Below are positions 1 to 8,548 of a stretch of 64,000 bases of DNA, piece after piece. The DNA is taken from positions 16,610 to 80,609 of IMG/VR virus record IMGVR_UViG_3300021479_000014, one strand, 5' to 3'. The DNA comes from a virus. The position numbers and the translations under genes are program-made. Below the pieces are notes generated by a model, which did not search any database, was not told the origin of the DNA, and saw nothing but the letters and a program-made list of their open reading frames with translations. Position 1 is the stretch's first letter. Each line of letters starts with the position of its first letter.

Positions 1-1427
1 TTCTTTGCTCCTGGTGCGCCACCAGCTCCTTCTTCAACAGGAGGCTTATATTTAGCCAATTTTTCGTAATCAAGTATAAGCGGAGATGGAAAAAGTACCT
101 TCAAATCGTTGAAATTGTCTGCTGCCCACTCGTAAATATCAGCTTTATTGTCATCATCAGAGACCGGAAGCAGAATTTCAAGCATAGAAAGTATGGCGCG
201 CAACTTAACGTTGGCAACTTTAATCTTTTCTGAGTCAGGTTCAGTCAAAAGTGATGGCCAAATCGCAATAAAGTGATTTGACCATTCGGTAAAAGCCTGA
301 TTGTAGCTCTTTTTCTTGTATTCGTCAGGAAAATCGTTTTGAACTGTTTCGTAAAAATCAATATTCCAAGCTCTATGTTGCACTATTCTAGTGAAAAAAT
401 TGTATAAACCCTGCATAGATTCACGTAATTTATCAATATAACGTGCTATCGCTTTGGCATCTTCCTCACCTTCAGCAAAGGCAACCGCTAATGTTTCAGA
501 ATTTACTAATTTTGCTGGCATACCTGCTGCTGCTGCTATATTTTCAAGTATGTTTTTTCGTGCTGTGCGTGATGAGTTGTCTATATTCTGTAAATTTAAT
601 GATTCGACCTCTTCGTCAATACCGATATTCATTACAGAGCCGGTCATTGCCTCCTTAAGCATACCACGCTTAATGCCAGCAATGCGCTGCATAACGTCAT
701 TTATGATAGAACCAGGCGCTTTTAGCTTTGCAATAATTACACCAGCTTTTTTCGTCACTAAATCATCAGTAATCATCGACTGTAAGAATGATTTAAGTGG
801 AAAAAGCGCGCGCTGATATACAGAGCGGCCAACATAACCCCAAGCTGAAGTAGTATAATCAAGATAAATTGGATCTTCATTCTGATAAATACTAGTTCTG
901 TTAAAATGATAAGATTGCCCTTGTACAGAAATGGTTAAAGGCTTCAAAAATGTTGGAGAATTTGGATTTTGATTTAAAACTAAGCTTCCTGCTGTATTTA
1001 ATGGATCAAAAACGTTGAAAGTAATTGGTTTATTGGCTAAACTTGCAAAATCTAATGGTTTTGTAGGATCTTCATTTGGAATCATTAACGCTACAGATGC
1101 AATTCCATAAATTCTTGCTAATCTTACCACATTTGCAATAATTCTATCAGCATCTATCTTTTGCCATTCATCTGTAAATGCTTTTCTAACGCGATCTTCT
1201 GGAGAACCAGGTATATTTATCTTTCTTCCTTGTGATTGCGCTAATTGTACTGGAACATCTACAAGTTTTGCACCATATGGATGATAAGAATAGATGAGTT
1301 TACATAGCTCATAGGACGCACTCGATCCCAGCTCTATGTTATCAGCCATCAAAATTTGCATCAAAGGGGTGCCTAGCGGCGAACCGCCAAACAATCCCCC
1401 TTGACTTTCTACGACAGCTTCTGCCAT
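1..1427 (-). CDS. Portal protein, DUF1073 family (3' end outside window)
   Basis: Continuous minus-strand frame from an ATG at 1427 that runs off the left edge, giving about 475 residues without the C-terminus. The sequence reads like the DUF1073 phage portal family: N-terminal region with the segment SYHPYGAKLVDVPVQLAQ, a long middle part with many aromatic and Asp residues, and a Gly/Ala/Pro-rich end near the window edge. Portals form the dodecameric ring at the capsid vertex through which DNA is packaged. The family is sometimes labelled Acb1-like because of shared N-terminal naming; nothing here supports an anti-CBASS role. Context (large terminase upstream on the same strand) fits a head-packaging block. 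Family call is by eye. Confidence 0.8.
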   Translation of the reverse strand, partial: MAEAVVESQGGLFGGSPLGTPLMQILMADNIELGSSASYELCKLIYSYHPYGAKLVDVPVQLAQSQGRKINIPGSPEDRVRKAFTDEWQKIDADRIIANVVRLARIYGIASVALMIPNEDPTKPLDFASLANKPITFNVFDPLNTAGSLVLNQNPNSPTFLKPLTISVQGQSYHFNRTSIYQNEDPIYLDYTTSAWGYVGRSVYQRALFPLKSFLQSMITDDLVTKKAGVIIAKLKAPGSIINDVMQRIAGIKRGMLKEAMTGSVMNIGIDEEVESLNLQNIDNSSRTARKNILENIAAAAGMPAKLVNSETLAVAFAEGEEDAKAIARYIDKLRESMQGLYNFFTRIVQHRAWNIDFYETVQNDFPDEYKKKSYNQAFTEWSNHFIAIWPSLLTEPDSEKIKVANVKLRAILSMLEILLPVSDDDNKADIYEWAADNFNDLKVLFPSPLILDYEKLAKYKPPVEEGAGGAPGAK

Positions 1428-1529
1428 TTTCTTCTTGTGCTGAAAAAAGATACGCGGAGGAGGCTGTCAGTCCCCCTTGCCAGTTCACAGAGTGTTAATT
1501 CACCCCGCCGCGCACCATCCCAGTATTAC

Positions 1530-2330
1530 TTACCGACGAGTGGGATCAACTTCCGGCGACCCACCTGGGCGCTGTGGCGGTCGACCACCAACTCCACCAG
1601 CCGGCGGGGTCGGACGACCAGGAGGAAGCGGTTGACCTGCCGTCGGAGGGCGAACGCCAGGACGACCAGGCGCCATCGGAGGTTGTGGATGTTCACCTTC
1701 GCCGCCTTCACCAGGAGGCTCGCCAGGTTCATTCGGAGGAAGCCCCTGATCAGGATGAACAGGAATTTCCAACACGACGTAACGATAACCGACGCCAGAA
1801 ATCAAAACAAGAACGAGCGTCTTGCCGGCTGGGATAGTTGGCGGAAGTGGCGGCCAAATTGTGCCAGGAGGCGGATCAACCGGAGGAAGTTCAGGTTCAC
1901 CAGGCTGCGGAGGCGCGATAGGATGCGTTGGATCGACAGGCCAAGCAGGAATATGGCCTTCATCCACACCGTAGTCTGGATCAACAGGACGCCCACCCCA
2001 ACCACCAGGAGGACGATGACCAGGTCGCTCAGGAAATTCTGGACGTTCCCAAGAACCCGGAGGACGATTGCCTGGACGACCAGGACGACCAGGAAGTCCC
2101 TGATCAGGATAGCCGCCGCCACCAACACCCCAATCCGGGTCAACAGGACGACCAGGACGCGACGGGAGATGACCAGGACGGTCGCCTACGCCACCCCAAC
2201 CCGGAAGATGACCAGGACGTTCGGGGCGCCCAGGAAGACCTTGGCCAGGTCTGCCACCTTCATCAATACCGTAGTCAGGATCCACCGGACGGCCCTCCCT
2301 ATCGAGGAACTGAATATATGCAAAGGGCAT
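1530..2330 (-). CDS. Gly/Pro/Arg-rich repeat protein
   Basis: 266 residues from an ATG at 2330, preceded by GGAG at good spacing. Most of the protein is low-complexity: units of the type GRPVDPDYG and GLPGRPGRPG recur at least four times, interrupted near the C-terminal third by one hydrophobic, non-repetitive core (GKTLVLVLISGVGYRYVVLE). The repeats make the minus strand strikingly G-rich here. It lies between the portal and small genes of the packaging block, so a virion-associated role is possible, but I do not recognise the family. Collagen-like GxP spacing is irregular, so a true triple helix is not claimed. Confidence 0.75.
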   Translation of the reverse strand: MPFAYIQFLDREGRPVDPDYGIDEGGRPGQGLPGRPERPGHLPGWGGVGDRPGHLPSRPGRPVDPDWGVGGGGYPDQGLPGRPGRPGNRPPGSWERPEFPERPGHRPPGGWGGRPVDPDYGVDEGHIPAWPVDPTHPIAPPQPGEPELPPVDPPPGTIWPPLPPTIPAGKTLVLVLISGVGYRYVVLEIPVHPDQGLPPNEPGEPPGEGGEGEHPQPPMAPGRPGVRPPTAGQPLPPGRPTPPAGGVGGRPPQRPGGSPEVDPTRR

Positions 2331-2489
2331 TCATCTTCTCCATTTGGTTTCTGTTGTTAGTCTGGATCTTCAAACACATAGTGTCCCAGACAAAAGTGCA
2401 GGGTGGTATCTGATCGACGGGAGAGCCGAGACGCACTCAATTGTCGCTAGTTGGGAGGTCTTCACGACAATTTATTACCCTGCTGAAGC

Positions 2490-2699
2490 TTAAAACTGCC
2501 GACCTGTCCTAAAATGATGTTCTTCACTACTAGGCGGTTCGGACTTCTTTGGTGGTTCTGGTTTCTTTTCTGGCTCAGATTTCTTTGGTGGCTCAGATTT
2601 TTTATTCGCTTGCTCATTTTGATAATGAGTAGAATAAGAAATAGCTTTTCTGAGCGCAGGTTGTTGCGCCACAAATCGCTTCCTCTGCTCAAAGTTCAT
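2490..2699 (-). CDS. Small Lys/Pro/Glu-rich protein
   Basis: 69 residues; the ATG overlaps the stop of the upstream gene (ATGA at 2696-2699), which supports it being translated. The N-terminus looks folded (about 30 residues); residues 33-60 are tandem KSEPPK/KKPEPP units, a charged, extended linker-like tail. Function unknown. The 160 bases after its end (2331-2489) contain only the leader of the next gene. Confidence 0.65.
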   Translation of the reverse strand: MNFEQRKRFVAQQPALRKAISYSTHYQNEQANKKSEPPKKSEPEKKPEPPKKSEPPSSEEHHFRTGRQF

Positions 2700-2911
2700 A
2701 GCTTCAGATCCTTTTTAAGCTGTTGCCAAAACTCTTCGCGTTTACCTTCAGCTCTGATCTTCTTAATTTCAATATCCCTAATTATTATATCAAAGTAACC
2801 ATCTGGTGCAATAGAAGCAAGATCATCTATTAACCATAACGCACGATCATAATCATGATAGCCTAAAGCTATTATGTGTTCTTCCCATACTCTTTTAAGA
2901 CGATCTATCAC
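2696..2911 (-). CDS. Small hypothetical protein
   Basis: 71 residues, mostly helical and charged, with a Trp-rich N-terminal half (RVWEEH, ALWLIDD). Start ATG overlaps the stop of the preceding gene by four bases, and its own stop overlaps the next start, so it sits inside a translationally coupled chain with the structural gene at 2908-3693. No recognised domain. Confidence 0.7.
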   Translation of the reverse strand: MIDRLKRVWEEHIIALGYHDYDRALWLIDDLASIAPDGYFDIIIRDIEIKKIRAEGKREEFWQQLKKDLKL

Positions 2912-3693
2912 ACTGGTCCTAAATCTTCAAGAACTGCCTGCCAAGCATATTTTGATGATCCTGGTGATTGAGGATGATCCATAGTATTACAAAATGGCAG
3001 AAGAACAGGACCATTAAAAGCAGTAACTGGATGAACTGAAATCACAATCTCCTTATCTCCACCATTTATAACTGTAACAAATTCAATAGGACTTGCACCA
3101 ATATAAGGAACAGATAGTGGAGGATCAACACCACCAGTAAATCCTGGTGATTCAGCTTTACCCGTATATTGATTAGGACCAGAAAACATTAAAAAATTAT
3201 CATTAGGCGGACAATTCCCCATAGCTGTACTTTTATTGCATCTAGCATCAATTATGACTTCTCCATTACTCCCAACAATAATCTGCCCGCTCAAATTTTG
3301 ATATGCTAAACCAAATCTATTTATCCAAGCATTAGAAAAAATTGGCGTTCCAGGAGGTAAACCAGTAAATTTAATTTTACCTTTAGCTTGTGTATTGATA
3401 TCTTTATATGTATCATTAAAATAATTTGTTGGGACAGGTATAACCAAACCAAGTGCTTTAAAATAAATAGGTATTTCAAGAGTAGACATTCTTGGTATAG
3501 GAGATCCGCCTGGATAAGAAGGTGGTCTTTCTGGTTGAGAAGGAGGTGACAAAATACCCCCAGACAAACTAAGTCTAATTAGACGATTTCCAGAATCAAG
3601 AGTTGCTGGAAATCTAAATACCTCAGTATCTACATCAACAGGTGCATTTAAAATACCATTTAATACAACAGAAGCTATAAGTTCAACAGACAT
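2908..3693 (-). CDS. Putative virion structural protein
   Basis: 261 residues from ATG 3693 with a strong AGGAG upstream. The sequence is rich in Gly, Pro, Asn and beta-branched residues with few charged helices, typical of an all-beta virion or decoration protein. It begins right after the large terminase gene (nine bases apart) and heads a run of ATGA-overlapping genes. I do not recognise a named family; a structural role is inferred from composition and position. Confidence 0.65.
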   Translation of the reverse strand: MSVELIASVVLNGILNAPVDVDTEVFRFPATLDSGNRLIRLSLSGGILSPPSQPERPPSYPGGSPIPRMSTLEIPIYFKALGLVIPVPTNYFNDTYKDINTQAKGKIKFTGLPPGTPIFSNAWINRFGLAYQNLSGQIIVGSNGEVIIDARCNKSTAMGNCPPNDNFLMFSGPNQYTGKAESPGFTGGVDPPLSVPYIGASPIEFVTVINGGDKEIVISVHPVTAFNGPVLLPFCNTMDHPQSPGSSKYAWQAVLEDLGPV

Positions 3694-3702
3694 TTTATTC
3701 TC

Positions 3703-5214
3703 CTACCACAAATCCGGATCACCTAGTGCGCTACAAACACCATAACAGAACGCATCTACTAAGTCATCTTCTTGATCTGGTACGCCAACATTGAAAGTAT
3801 GAACCTGCTTAATCAAATGATTCGCGTGACGTTGTTTAAAATCAACAGTCTTACGATAGGCAAGTTCTGAATATTTTACTTTGCCAACGGAAACGTAGCC
3901 ACTAGCGTTAAGAGCACGCGGCTGTTTGCCAAGTTGTACCAACTTAGCGTCAATACCAGTTGCCAAAAGGTTGCGTCGATTACATTGTTGCAAAAGGACA
4001 ATGCCAGAGCCCTTTTCTTCAATTAATGTACCGATTGACCCTCGCCGCGGGTGACACTCTCTAGCAAATTCTTCAAGTCTCAAATAAACATTTGGAATCC
4101 AATCTATCAATAAATCAGAAGGAACCTGCAATATATCATAATCTAAAATTGTTAAAGGACGATCTTGAATGTATTGATTTAATGCCCAATATATTACGGC
4201 TGTTGCGTCATGTTTTGCATCAGCTTTAATGCCAGTATCAATAGTGGCAAAGACGCAATCACACCACTCAGGAAAGTTGACAGGAGATCCGTCAACAAGT
4301 AAGTCCTTTTCGAGGAAAAACGTACCACCAGGCGGCTGCGGATTTTGTTGATAGAGAGACTCAAAATCTCGAATCCCAACGATTGTGCGTTTTCGTTCAA
4401 GAGCAGCAGCATCTTCCCAAGATGGCCAGAGCGCCTCACCTACGCCGCGCCCCAAAGGATCATCTGCCACTGCAAAAGCCGGAAGGCATATAACTGTCCA
4501 TTGATCTCCACCCTTCTCCATTTCATGGAGAAGCATTCCACCTAAATCTTCCAAATGCCATCTTGTTTGAATCAAAATAATTCTAGCATCAGGTTTAAGT
4601 CTTGTAACCAAATCACTTTTGTACCATTCATACGTTTTCGCCCTAACGGTTTCTGACTCAGCATCTTCTCGTGATTTAACAGGATCATCAATGATTGCGA
4701 GATCAGCTCTTCGTCCTGTAATAGCCCCACCGACGCCCGCCGCAAAGTACTCACCGCCGTTCGTAGTTTCCCATCTTGAAGCGGCCCTATTTGATTCATC
4801 TAAAGAATATCCTAAAGTGGATGCTTTCAATAATATCTTGTTGCGCACCCTGCGGCCAAAACGTTCCGCAAGTTCACCTGTATGTGAGCAACCTATCACG
4901 CTTGAGCGTGGAAATTGTTTAAACCAAAATGGAGGAAGTAGTTCGCTGGTATAAGTAGATTTGGCGCTCCCAGGAGGAGCAAATATCATCAAACGATCTA
5001 TTTCGCCAGATACTACTTTTTCTAACGCTTTGATAATAAGTCTATGGTGCGCTGCTGGTTTGAAACCAAAATCACCAACACACTCTGAACACCACGCCAA
5101 TAAATTAGTTTGACATTTACGGCGCCAAGCAGCAGTCCTAAGCTTAAAAACCTGAGCACGACGGATACGATCGAACTGGGATGGATGCTGCGGTGGCTCA
5201 AATCCCATGCTCAT
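3703..5214 (-). CDS. Terminase large subunit
   Basis: 503 residues. The N-terminal ATPase has a Walker A-type loop APPGSAKST (residues 79-87) and a Walker B-like DLAIIDDP (171-178); the C-terminal RNase H-like nuclease starts at ATIDTG (324-329, first metal-binding Asp about 326) and has a late DD pair in EDDLVDAF. This matches the Terminase_6 type. It cuts concatemeric DNA and pumps it through the portal. The start (or a second in-frame ATG two codons later) abuts the stop of the small HTH gene upstream. The recognisable small subunit is not here but at 13992-14636. Confidence 0.95.
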   Translation of the reverse strand: MSMGFEPPQHPSQFDRIRRAQVFKLRTAAWRRKCQTNLLAWCSECVGDFGFKPAAHHRLIIKALEKVVSGEIDRLMIFAPPGSAKSTYTSELLPPFWFKQFPRSSVIGCSHTGELAERFGRRVRNKILLKASTLGYSLDESNRAASRWETTNGGEYFAAGVGGAITGRRADLAIIDDPVKSREDAESETVRAKTYEWYKSDLVTRLKPDARIILIQTRWHLEDLGGMLLHEMEKGGDQWTVICLPAFAVADDPLGRGVGEALWPSWEDAAALERKRTIVGIRDFESLYQQNPQPPGGTFFLEKDLLVDGSPVNFPEWCDCVFATIDTGIKADAKHDATAVIYWALNQYIQDRPLTILDYDILQVPSDLLIDWIPNVYLRLEEFARECHPRRGSIGTLIEEKGSGIVLLQQCNRRNLLATGIDAKLVQLGKQPRALNASGYVSVGKVKYSELAYRKTVDFKQRHANHLIKQVHTFNVGVPDQEDDLVDAFCYGVCSALGDPDLW

Positions 5215-5409
5215 TTAATATAACTTTTCACGTACCTTTGCGAACTTTCCACCCATACCATTGGCACGTAATATTAAACTAACTGTCCCTTGAGAAATTC
5301 CAACTTCAGCCGAAATCTCACCCTGCGTCATTTTCTGAGAGCGCAGTTCTTTAATTCGATGGACCATACGTTGGTCAACTTTTAAAGGTGATCCTCTTCG
5401 ATCTCTCAT
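5215..5409 (-). CDS. Small helix-turn-helix protein next to the large terminase
   Basis: 64 residues, ATG at 5409, no clear Shine-Dalgarno. Residues 12-50 form an HTH: MVHRIKELRSQ, then TQGEISAEVGISQGTVSLIL, which resembles the MarR/sigma-type or terminase small-subunit DNA-binding helix pair. Its stop is directly followed by the large terminase ATG. The position is where a small terminase usually sits, so it may recognise the packaging site or regulate the late operon; the longer Sf6-like small terminase at 13992 makes the regulator reading equally likely. Confidence 0.75.
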   Translation of the reverse strand: MRDRRGSPLKVDQRMVHRIKELRSQKMTQGEISAEVGISQGTVSLILRANGMGGKFAKVREKLY

Positions 5410-5507
5410 AATTAGCCAACTGTACCAACTTTGTGACGGTTTCCCATCCCAATTAAAAAGTCAAAATACACCAAATGATAAATGGAAAATTTCCTCCTTC
5501 TATGATC

Positions 5508-5591
5508 CCTGGACCCCTCTGGGCTGGGGGCACGTTAAAAAAGGGGTCCAGGTTATTAAAATCTCAGCTAGAGGGGGATCATTGCTGAGAT
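5508..5591. promoter_or_regulatory. Two adjacent inverted repeats in the divergent control region
   Basis: An 11-bp perfect inverted repeat (CCTGGACCCCT at 5508-5518 with its complement at 5542-5552, 23-nt spacer) is followed 8 nt later by an 8-bp inverted repeat (ATCTCAGC at 5561-5568, GCTGAGAT at 5584-5591). They lie between the minus-strand terminase block and the plus-strand early genes. They could be a terminator pair, regulator sites or part of a packaging or cos region. Confidence 0.5.
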
Positions 5592-5716
5592 AGCGGCCTT
5601 GTGTTCTCACCAGCTCGGTTGCAGGAAATCACACTGGCGAGCCTTCAATGATCCGCTTAAATTACGGCGAAACTAAGGCGCGCAAGGGTAAAACTACGTG
5701 GACGATACATTAAATT

Positions 5717-5746
5717 TTGTTAATGTTTACAATGTAAGCGTAGACT
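5717..5746 (+). promoter_or_regulatory. Possible promoter for the NusG-like gene
   Basis: TTGTTA (5717-5722) and TAGACT (5741-5746) are 18 nt apart. The 13-mer TTTGTTAATGTTT at 5716-5728 recurs at 48211-48223 upstream of the PEP-CTERM gene, which suggests a shared element. Weak match; the rest of 5410-5767 shows no gene. Confidence 0.3.
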
Positions 5747-5803
5747 TCATCTCTCAGTTGTGCTATAGTGTACGAAAGGGAACACAGAGGGCTGGAGCAT
5801 CAA

Positions 5804-6331
5804 GTGCAAGATCTCTTCGATCAGCAATCAGTAAATGATTTCCATTGGATTGTAGCAGTCTTCGCCAATACTGGTGCCGTAGATGTCATTAGAAAAGCTA
5901 ATGAAGTTCCTCTCAAAACATTTTATCCAATACGTTTTAATGGACGTGGAGAGCCAATACCTATGTGGCGCCACTATTTATTCATCGAATTTCGCCAATT
6001 TATAACAGCTGAGATTTGTCGTAGTACAAAGAAGTTCATAAAAGTTTTGAGTATGAGAGATAAATTTGGCATAGAATATCCAGTAATGGTACGCAAGAAT
6101 GCCATTGATGAACATATGAGATTATTGTTATCTGGTAAATTTAATGAAAAATTACGTATGAGAAGATTTTATGGTAAGGGTTCATTTGTTAGAGTAATTG
6201 AAGGAACATTTATTGATAAACGTGTAAGATTGGATATGGACATTACACCAGATATGCCAGGTACTAAGAAAGTTTTGGTAGACATTAATGGGTTCAAAGG
6301 TTCAATAGAACTATGGAAGTTAAGCTTATGA
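5804..6331 (+). CDS. NusG-like transcription elongation or antitermination protein
   Basis: 175 residues from GTG 5804, chosen because GGAG lies six bases upstream; an in-frame GTG at 5768 would add 12 residues but has no visible ribosome binding site. The N-terminal half looks like an NGN domain: FHWIVAVFANTGAVDVI, a Tyr-Pro segment and MWRHYLFIEF in place of the usual LFPGYVFV. The C-terminal part has a KOW-type strand pattern (GSFVRVIEGTF, then KVLVDINGFKGSIELW). NusG/RfaH proteins bind RNA polymerase and make it processive. It heads the long plus-strand operon, as expected for an antiterminator. Domain call is by eye. Confidence 0.7.
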   Translation: MQDLFDQQSVNDFHWIVAVFANTGAVDVIRKANEVPLKTFYPIRFNGRGEPIPMWRHYLFIEFRQFITAEICRSTKKFIKVLSMRDKFGIEYPVMVRKNAIDEHMRLLLSGKFNEKLRMRRFYGKGSFVRVIEGTFIDKRVRLDMDITPDMPGTKKVLVDINGFKGSIELWKLSL

Positions 6332-6486
6332 ACGATGATGAAGACGAACATTATAACGATTATGATGAAGGATACTTTCCTCCATCTAAATATCCTTGGA
6401 GGGAATTATTTACGTTTATATTATTTCTATCAATTTTCCTAGCAGGACTATGGTGGTTAATATGGAAGATATATGAATGGGTCTAA
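6328..6486 (+). CDS. Small single-pass membrane protein
   Basis: 52 residues. ATG overlaps the stop of the NusG-like gene by four bases (ATGA). The N-terminal 25 residues are very acidic (Asp/Glu/Tyr), followed by one hydrophobic helix (LFTFILFLSIFLAGLWWLIW) and a short aromatic tail, so an N-in or N-out single-span inner membrane peptide. Function unknown. Confidence 0.6.
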   Translation: MNDDEDEHYNDYDEGYFPPSKYPWRELFTFILFLSIFLAGLWWLIWKIYEWV

Positions 6487-6523
6487 GAGTAAAAATCATG
6501 TCAATGGCTGGAGAGCATAGAAA

Positions 6524-6718
6524 ATGGACGCTGCTATCATAGAAAATTTGGTACAAGAAACTGTGTTTACAATATCTCCTCACAAACTAAAGATCGCAAC
6601 AGATGAAGCACTAAGAGTAATGATTAATAGCGGTGTATTCTATCCACGAGAAATAGCTGAAAACATCGCCTACGCTGTACTCAGAATCGTACACCAGAAT
6701 GGAGGTTTCATTGACTAA
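6524..6718 (+). CDS. Small hypothetical protein
   Basis: 64 residues with GGAGAG upstream of the ATG. Mainly alpha-helical, amphipathic, no cysteines. Its end overlaps the start of the following zinc-motif gene. No family recognised. Confidence 0.65.
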   Translation: MDAAIIENLVQETVFTISPHKLKIATDEALRVMINSGVFYPREIAENIAYAVLRIVHQNGGFID

Positions 6719-6974
6719 AGATGAAGACTTCCCTCGAATGAGCGAACCATATGTCATAGCGTGTCTGCGAATATATGGCGCTGCACCAACAGAATCACTA
6801 GTGGGATGGTGCGGTAGATGCGGACATGATATATGGATCGCTAAAAGCACTCCTCAGATCAAAAACGCAAAATACATATGTCTCAATTGTGTTAACTGGA
6901 GTGAGGTTGATGATATTGAAGCGCCAACTCCAGAACAAATTGAAGATGTACTGAGACATAGGAAGAGACAATGA
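6699..6974 (+). CDS. Small zinc-ribbon protein
   Basis: 91 residues from ATG 6699; a TTG at 6711 preceded by GGAGG is an alternative start and would give 87 residues. Two Cys pairs (GWCGRCG around residue 38 and ICLNCVNW around 62) form a CxxC-x(n)-CxxC zinc ribbon. Ends in a charged helix and overlaps the nuclease gene downstream by four bases. One of many small zinc proteins in this operon; target unknown. Confidence 0.7.
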   Translation: MEVSLTKDEDFPRMSEPYVIACLRIYGAAPTESLVGWCGRCGHDIWIAKSTPQIKNAKYICLNCVNWSEVDDIEAPTPEQIEDVLRHRKRQ

Positions 6975-7465
6975 AACTAGAAAATATTACTAGTGAAGGT
7001 GATTTGCGCAATTGGCTCACAGATCAGATCTTCGAGTGCGAAGGCCGATTAGGATTGGAATGGATAGAACCTGCCAAGTTCGGTTCCACTATTGGCGCAC
7101 CAGACTGTAAAATCAAATATGGTATTAGCTCCATAGGTCTTGAGCTAAAATATTTAATCAGTACAAAGAAAGGCATAAAATGGGCGGTAAGACCTGCCCA
7201 ACGACGCTATCATCACATGCTTGCTTTTCATGGTGGTCGTAGTGCGCTTATGGCTTTCATTGCCGCCAAACAAGAATTGTATTTAGTGCGAGGTGACCAT
7301 ATTCCATTGAGAGATTATGCTTCTGATCCTCAATCTGGATGCGCCAATAGATTAGTTAAAATGACACACTTAGACTTTATGAGTATTGATAGAGATCGCC
7401 AAGCTATGTTCGCTCTTGAAGATAATTTGTTTCAAGACGAGTTTTGGGAGAAGAGCAATGGTTAA
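6971..7465 (+). CDS. Putative PD-(D/E)xK nuclease
   Basis: 164 residues, ATGA overlap with the gene before. The core STIGAPDCKIKYG...GLELKYLIS matches the PD-(D/E)xK signature (Asp about residue 45, E-x-K around 58-60), followed by a VRR-NUC/Holliday-resolvase-like helix with Arg and Gln (RPAQRRYHHML). Such enzymes cut DNA in replication, recombination or host-genome breakdown. No extra domain. Exact subfamily cannot be settled by eye. Confidence 0.65.
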   Translation: MKLENITSEGDLRNWLTDQIFECEGRLGLEWIEPAKFGSTIGAPDCKIKYGISSIGLELKYLISTKKGIKWAVRPAQRRYHHMLAFHGGRSALMAFIAAKQELYLVRGDHIPLRDYASDPQSGCANRLVKMTHLDFMSIDRDRQAMFALEDNLFQDEFWEKSNG

Positions 7466-7700
7466 GATGGTACCGCCACAATACAAAAAGGGAGGATTAC
7501 ATGGGCCACCTAATGATAGAATATTTCATCACTTTGTTGGTCAAGCAGTACAAAAAATCAAAGGCTACAAATATCCAGGTATCATCTTAGTTGCATTCAA
7601 AACATTAGATGGAAAGGCACGCTATGTCGTTGAAGCTGATCATCCTGATTTTCGCGGTATGCTTCATATTTTCTCTGATGCGGACATTGAGGAACGGTAA
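7458..7700 (+). CDS. Small hypothetical protein
   Basis: 80 residues. Start taken at ATG 7458 (GGAGAAG upstream) rather than the longer in-frame ATG at 7386, which lies inside the nuclease gene. Composition is basic N-terminally, then a mixed alpha/beta segment (GIILVAFKTLDGKARYVVEADHP). No recognised motif. Ends overlapping the next start. Confidence 0.65.
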   Translation: MVKMVPPQYKKGGLHGPPNDRIFHHFVGQAVQKIKGYKYPGIILVAFKTLDGKARYVVEADHPDFRGMLHIFSDADIEER

Positions 7701-8029
7701 TGAAATGTGAAAACTGCCATGGCAAAGGAAATATTTGGTCACAATTAACTCAAGAATATCTACTTTGCATGGAGTGTAATGGTAGTGGCATAACATCATG
7801 TTGTGAAGGAAATCCAAATATGACTGAGCAGCGCCCAATGTATGAGTGTGACGTTGAACTTTATACATGTCCATACTGTAAAGAAGATGTGGTAGTATAT
7901 GTCGAACTAGATGGCACAGGAATCATTTCACACGAGAGCTATGATCTCATTGCCAATTGGGTGTATCATTCCAAATGTTGGGATGAACAGATGCGTAAAT
8001 TTCCACCTGGAGGAACCAATGTCGAATGA
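7700..8029 (+). CDS. Zinc-finger protein with DnaJ-like Cys motif
   Basis: 109 residues starting MKCENCHGKG, a CxxCxGxG unit as in DnaJ cysteine-rich domains, followed by CMECNGSG (about residue 23) and a later CPYC pair (about 57) with a distal Cys. Two zinc sites are likely. Stop TAATG overlap connects it to the gene before. A nucleic-acid or protein-binding role is plausible; no enzymatic signature. Confidence 0.7.
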   Translation: MKCENCHGKGNIWSQLTQEYLLCMECNGSGITSCCEGNPNMTEQRPMYECDVELYTCPYCKEDVVVYVELDGTGIISHESYDLIANWVYHSKCWDEQMRKFPPGGTNVE

Positions 8030-8342
8030 TCCACTAAAAGAACTCCAAGAATATAATGCGCGGCGTGATGCTTTATTCCGCAACCCAACTACAGAAGGTG
8101 CTGTGGCGCTCCTAAAGGAAACGGGCGTTACTCAATTTGACAGAGAAGATGTGCCATTGGCCACAGTCCACAAAGCAAGATTGCAATGGCTTGGCGCCAC
8201 AAACGAAATGATAACAGAGAGCATTGTGTGGCTAAAAGAACATGGCTATCTAACTACTTTTAAAGGAGCGCCACCACTCACACCTGAACAACGTGACGCA
8301 GATCGCGTGTCAATAGGAAAGAAACCATTGGGAGAAGAATGA
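8019..8342 (+). CDS. Small hypothetical protein
   Basis: 107 residues. ATG 8019 is chosen because CTGGAGGA precedes it; an upstream in-frame ATG at 7911 lies within the previous gene. Helical and charged, with an N-terminal KELQEYNARRDALF helix and a middle segment ending in WLKEHGYLTTF, which could be a small helical bundle or winged-helix fragment. Function unknown. Confidence 0.65.
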   Translation: MSNDPLKELQEYNARRDALFRNPTTEGAVALLKETGVTQFDREDVPLATVHKARLQWLGATNEMITESIVWLKEHGYLTTFKGAPPLTPEQRDADRVSIGKKPLGEE

Positions 8343-8548
8343 TGGAAGTATCAGAAATGTCTGATGATGAACTCATGAGATATGCCGCACAATATAATTT
8401 AGAATTACGTCGTGGCAGAGAATTATTGAAGGAAGGTGACGATATCATCAAAGCGAACATTAACCTATATGTGGCATGCCAAAATGAATTAATGTCTCGA
8501 ATGACCAATCGTATTGAACAAGAAACAAACAAGTTGGGAGAAGAATGA
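8339..8548 (+). CDS. Small acidic helical protein
   Basis: 69 residues, start and stop both overlapping neighbours (ATGA style). Long charged helices predicted throughout, with several Met and Glu/Asp repeats. No cysteines, no recognisable domain. Confidence 0.6.
   Translation: MMEVSEMSDDELMRYAAQYNLELRRGRELLKEGDDIIKANINLYVACQNELMSRMTNRIEQETNKLGEE

Noticed and set aside
1401-2360. Plus-strand frames over the Gly/Pro repeat gene
   Set aside because: They are Arg/Thr-rich readings of the repeat on the opposite strand; the minus frame has a start with a ribosome binding site and fits the operon direction.
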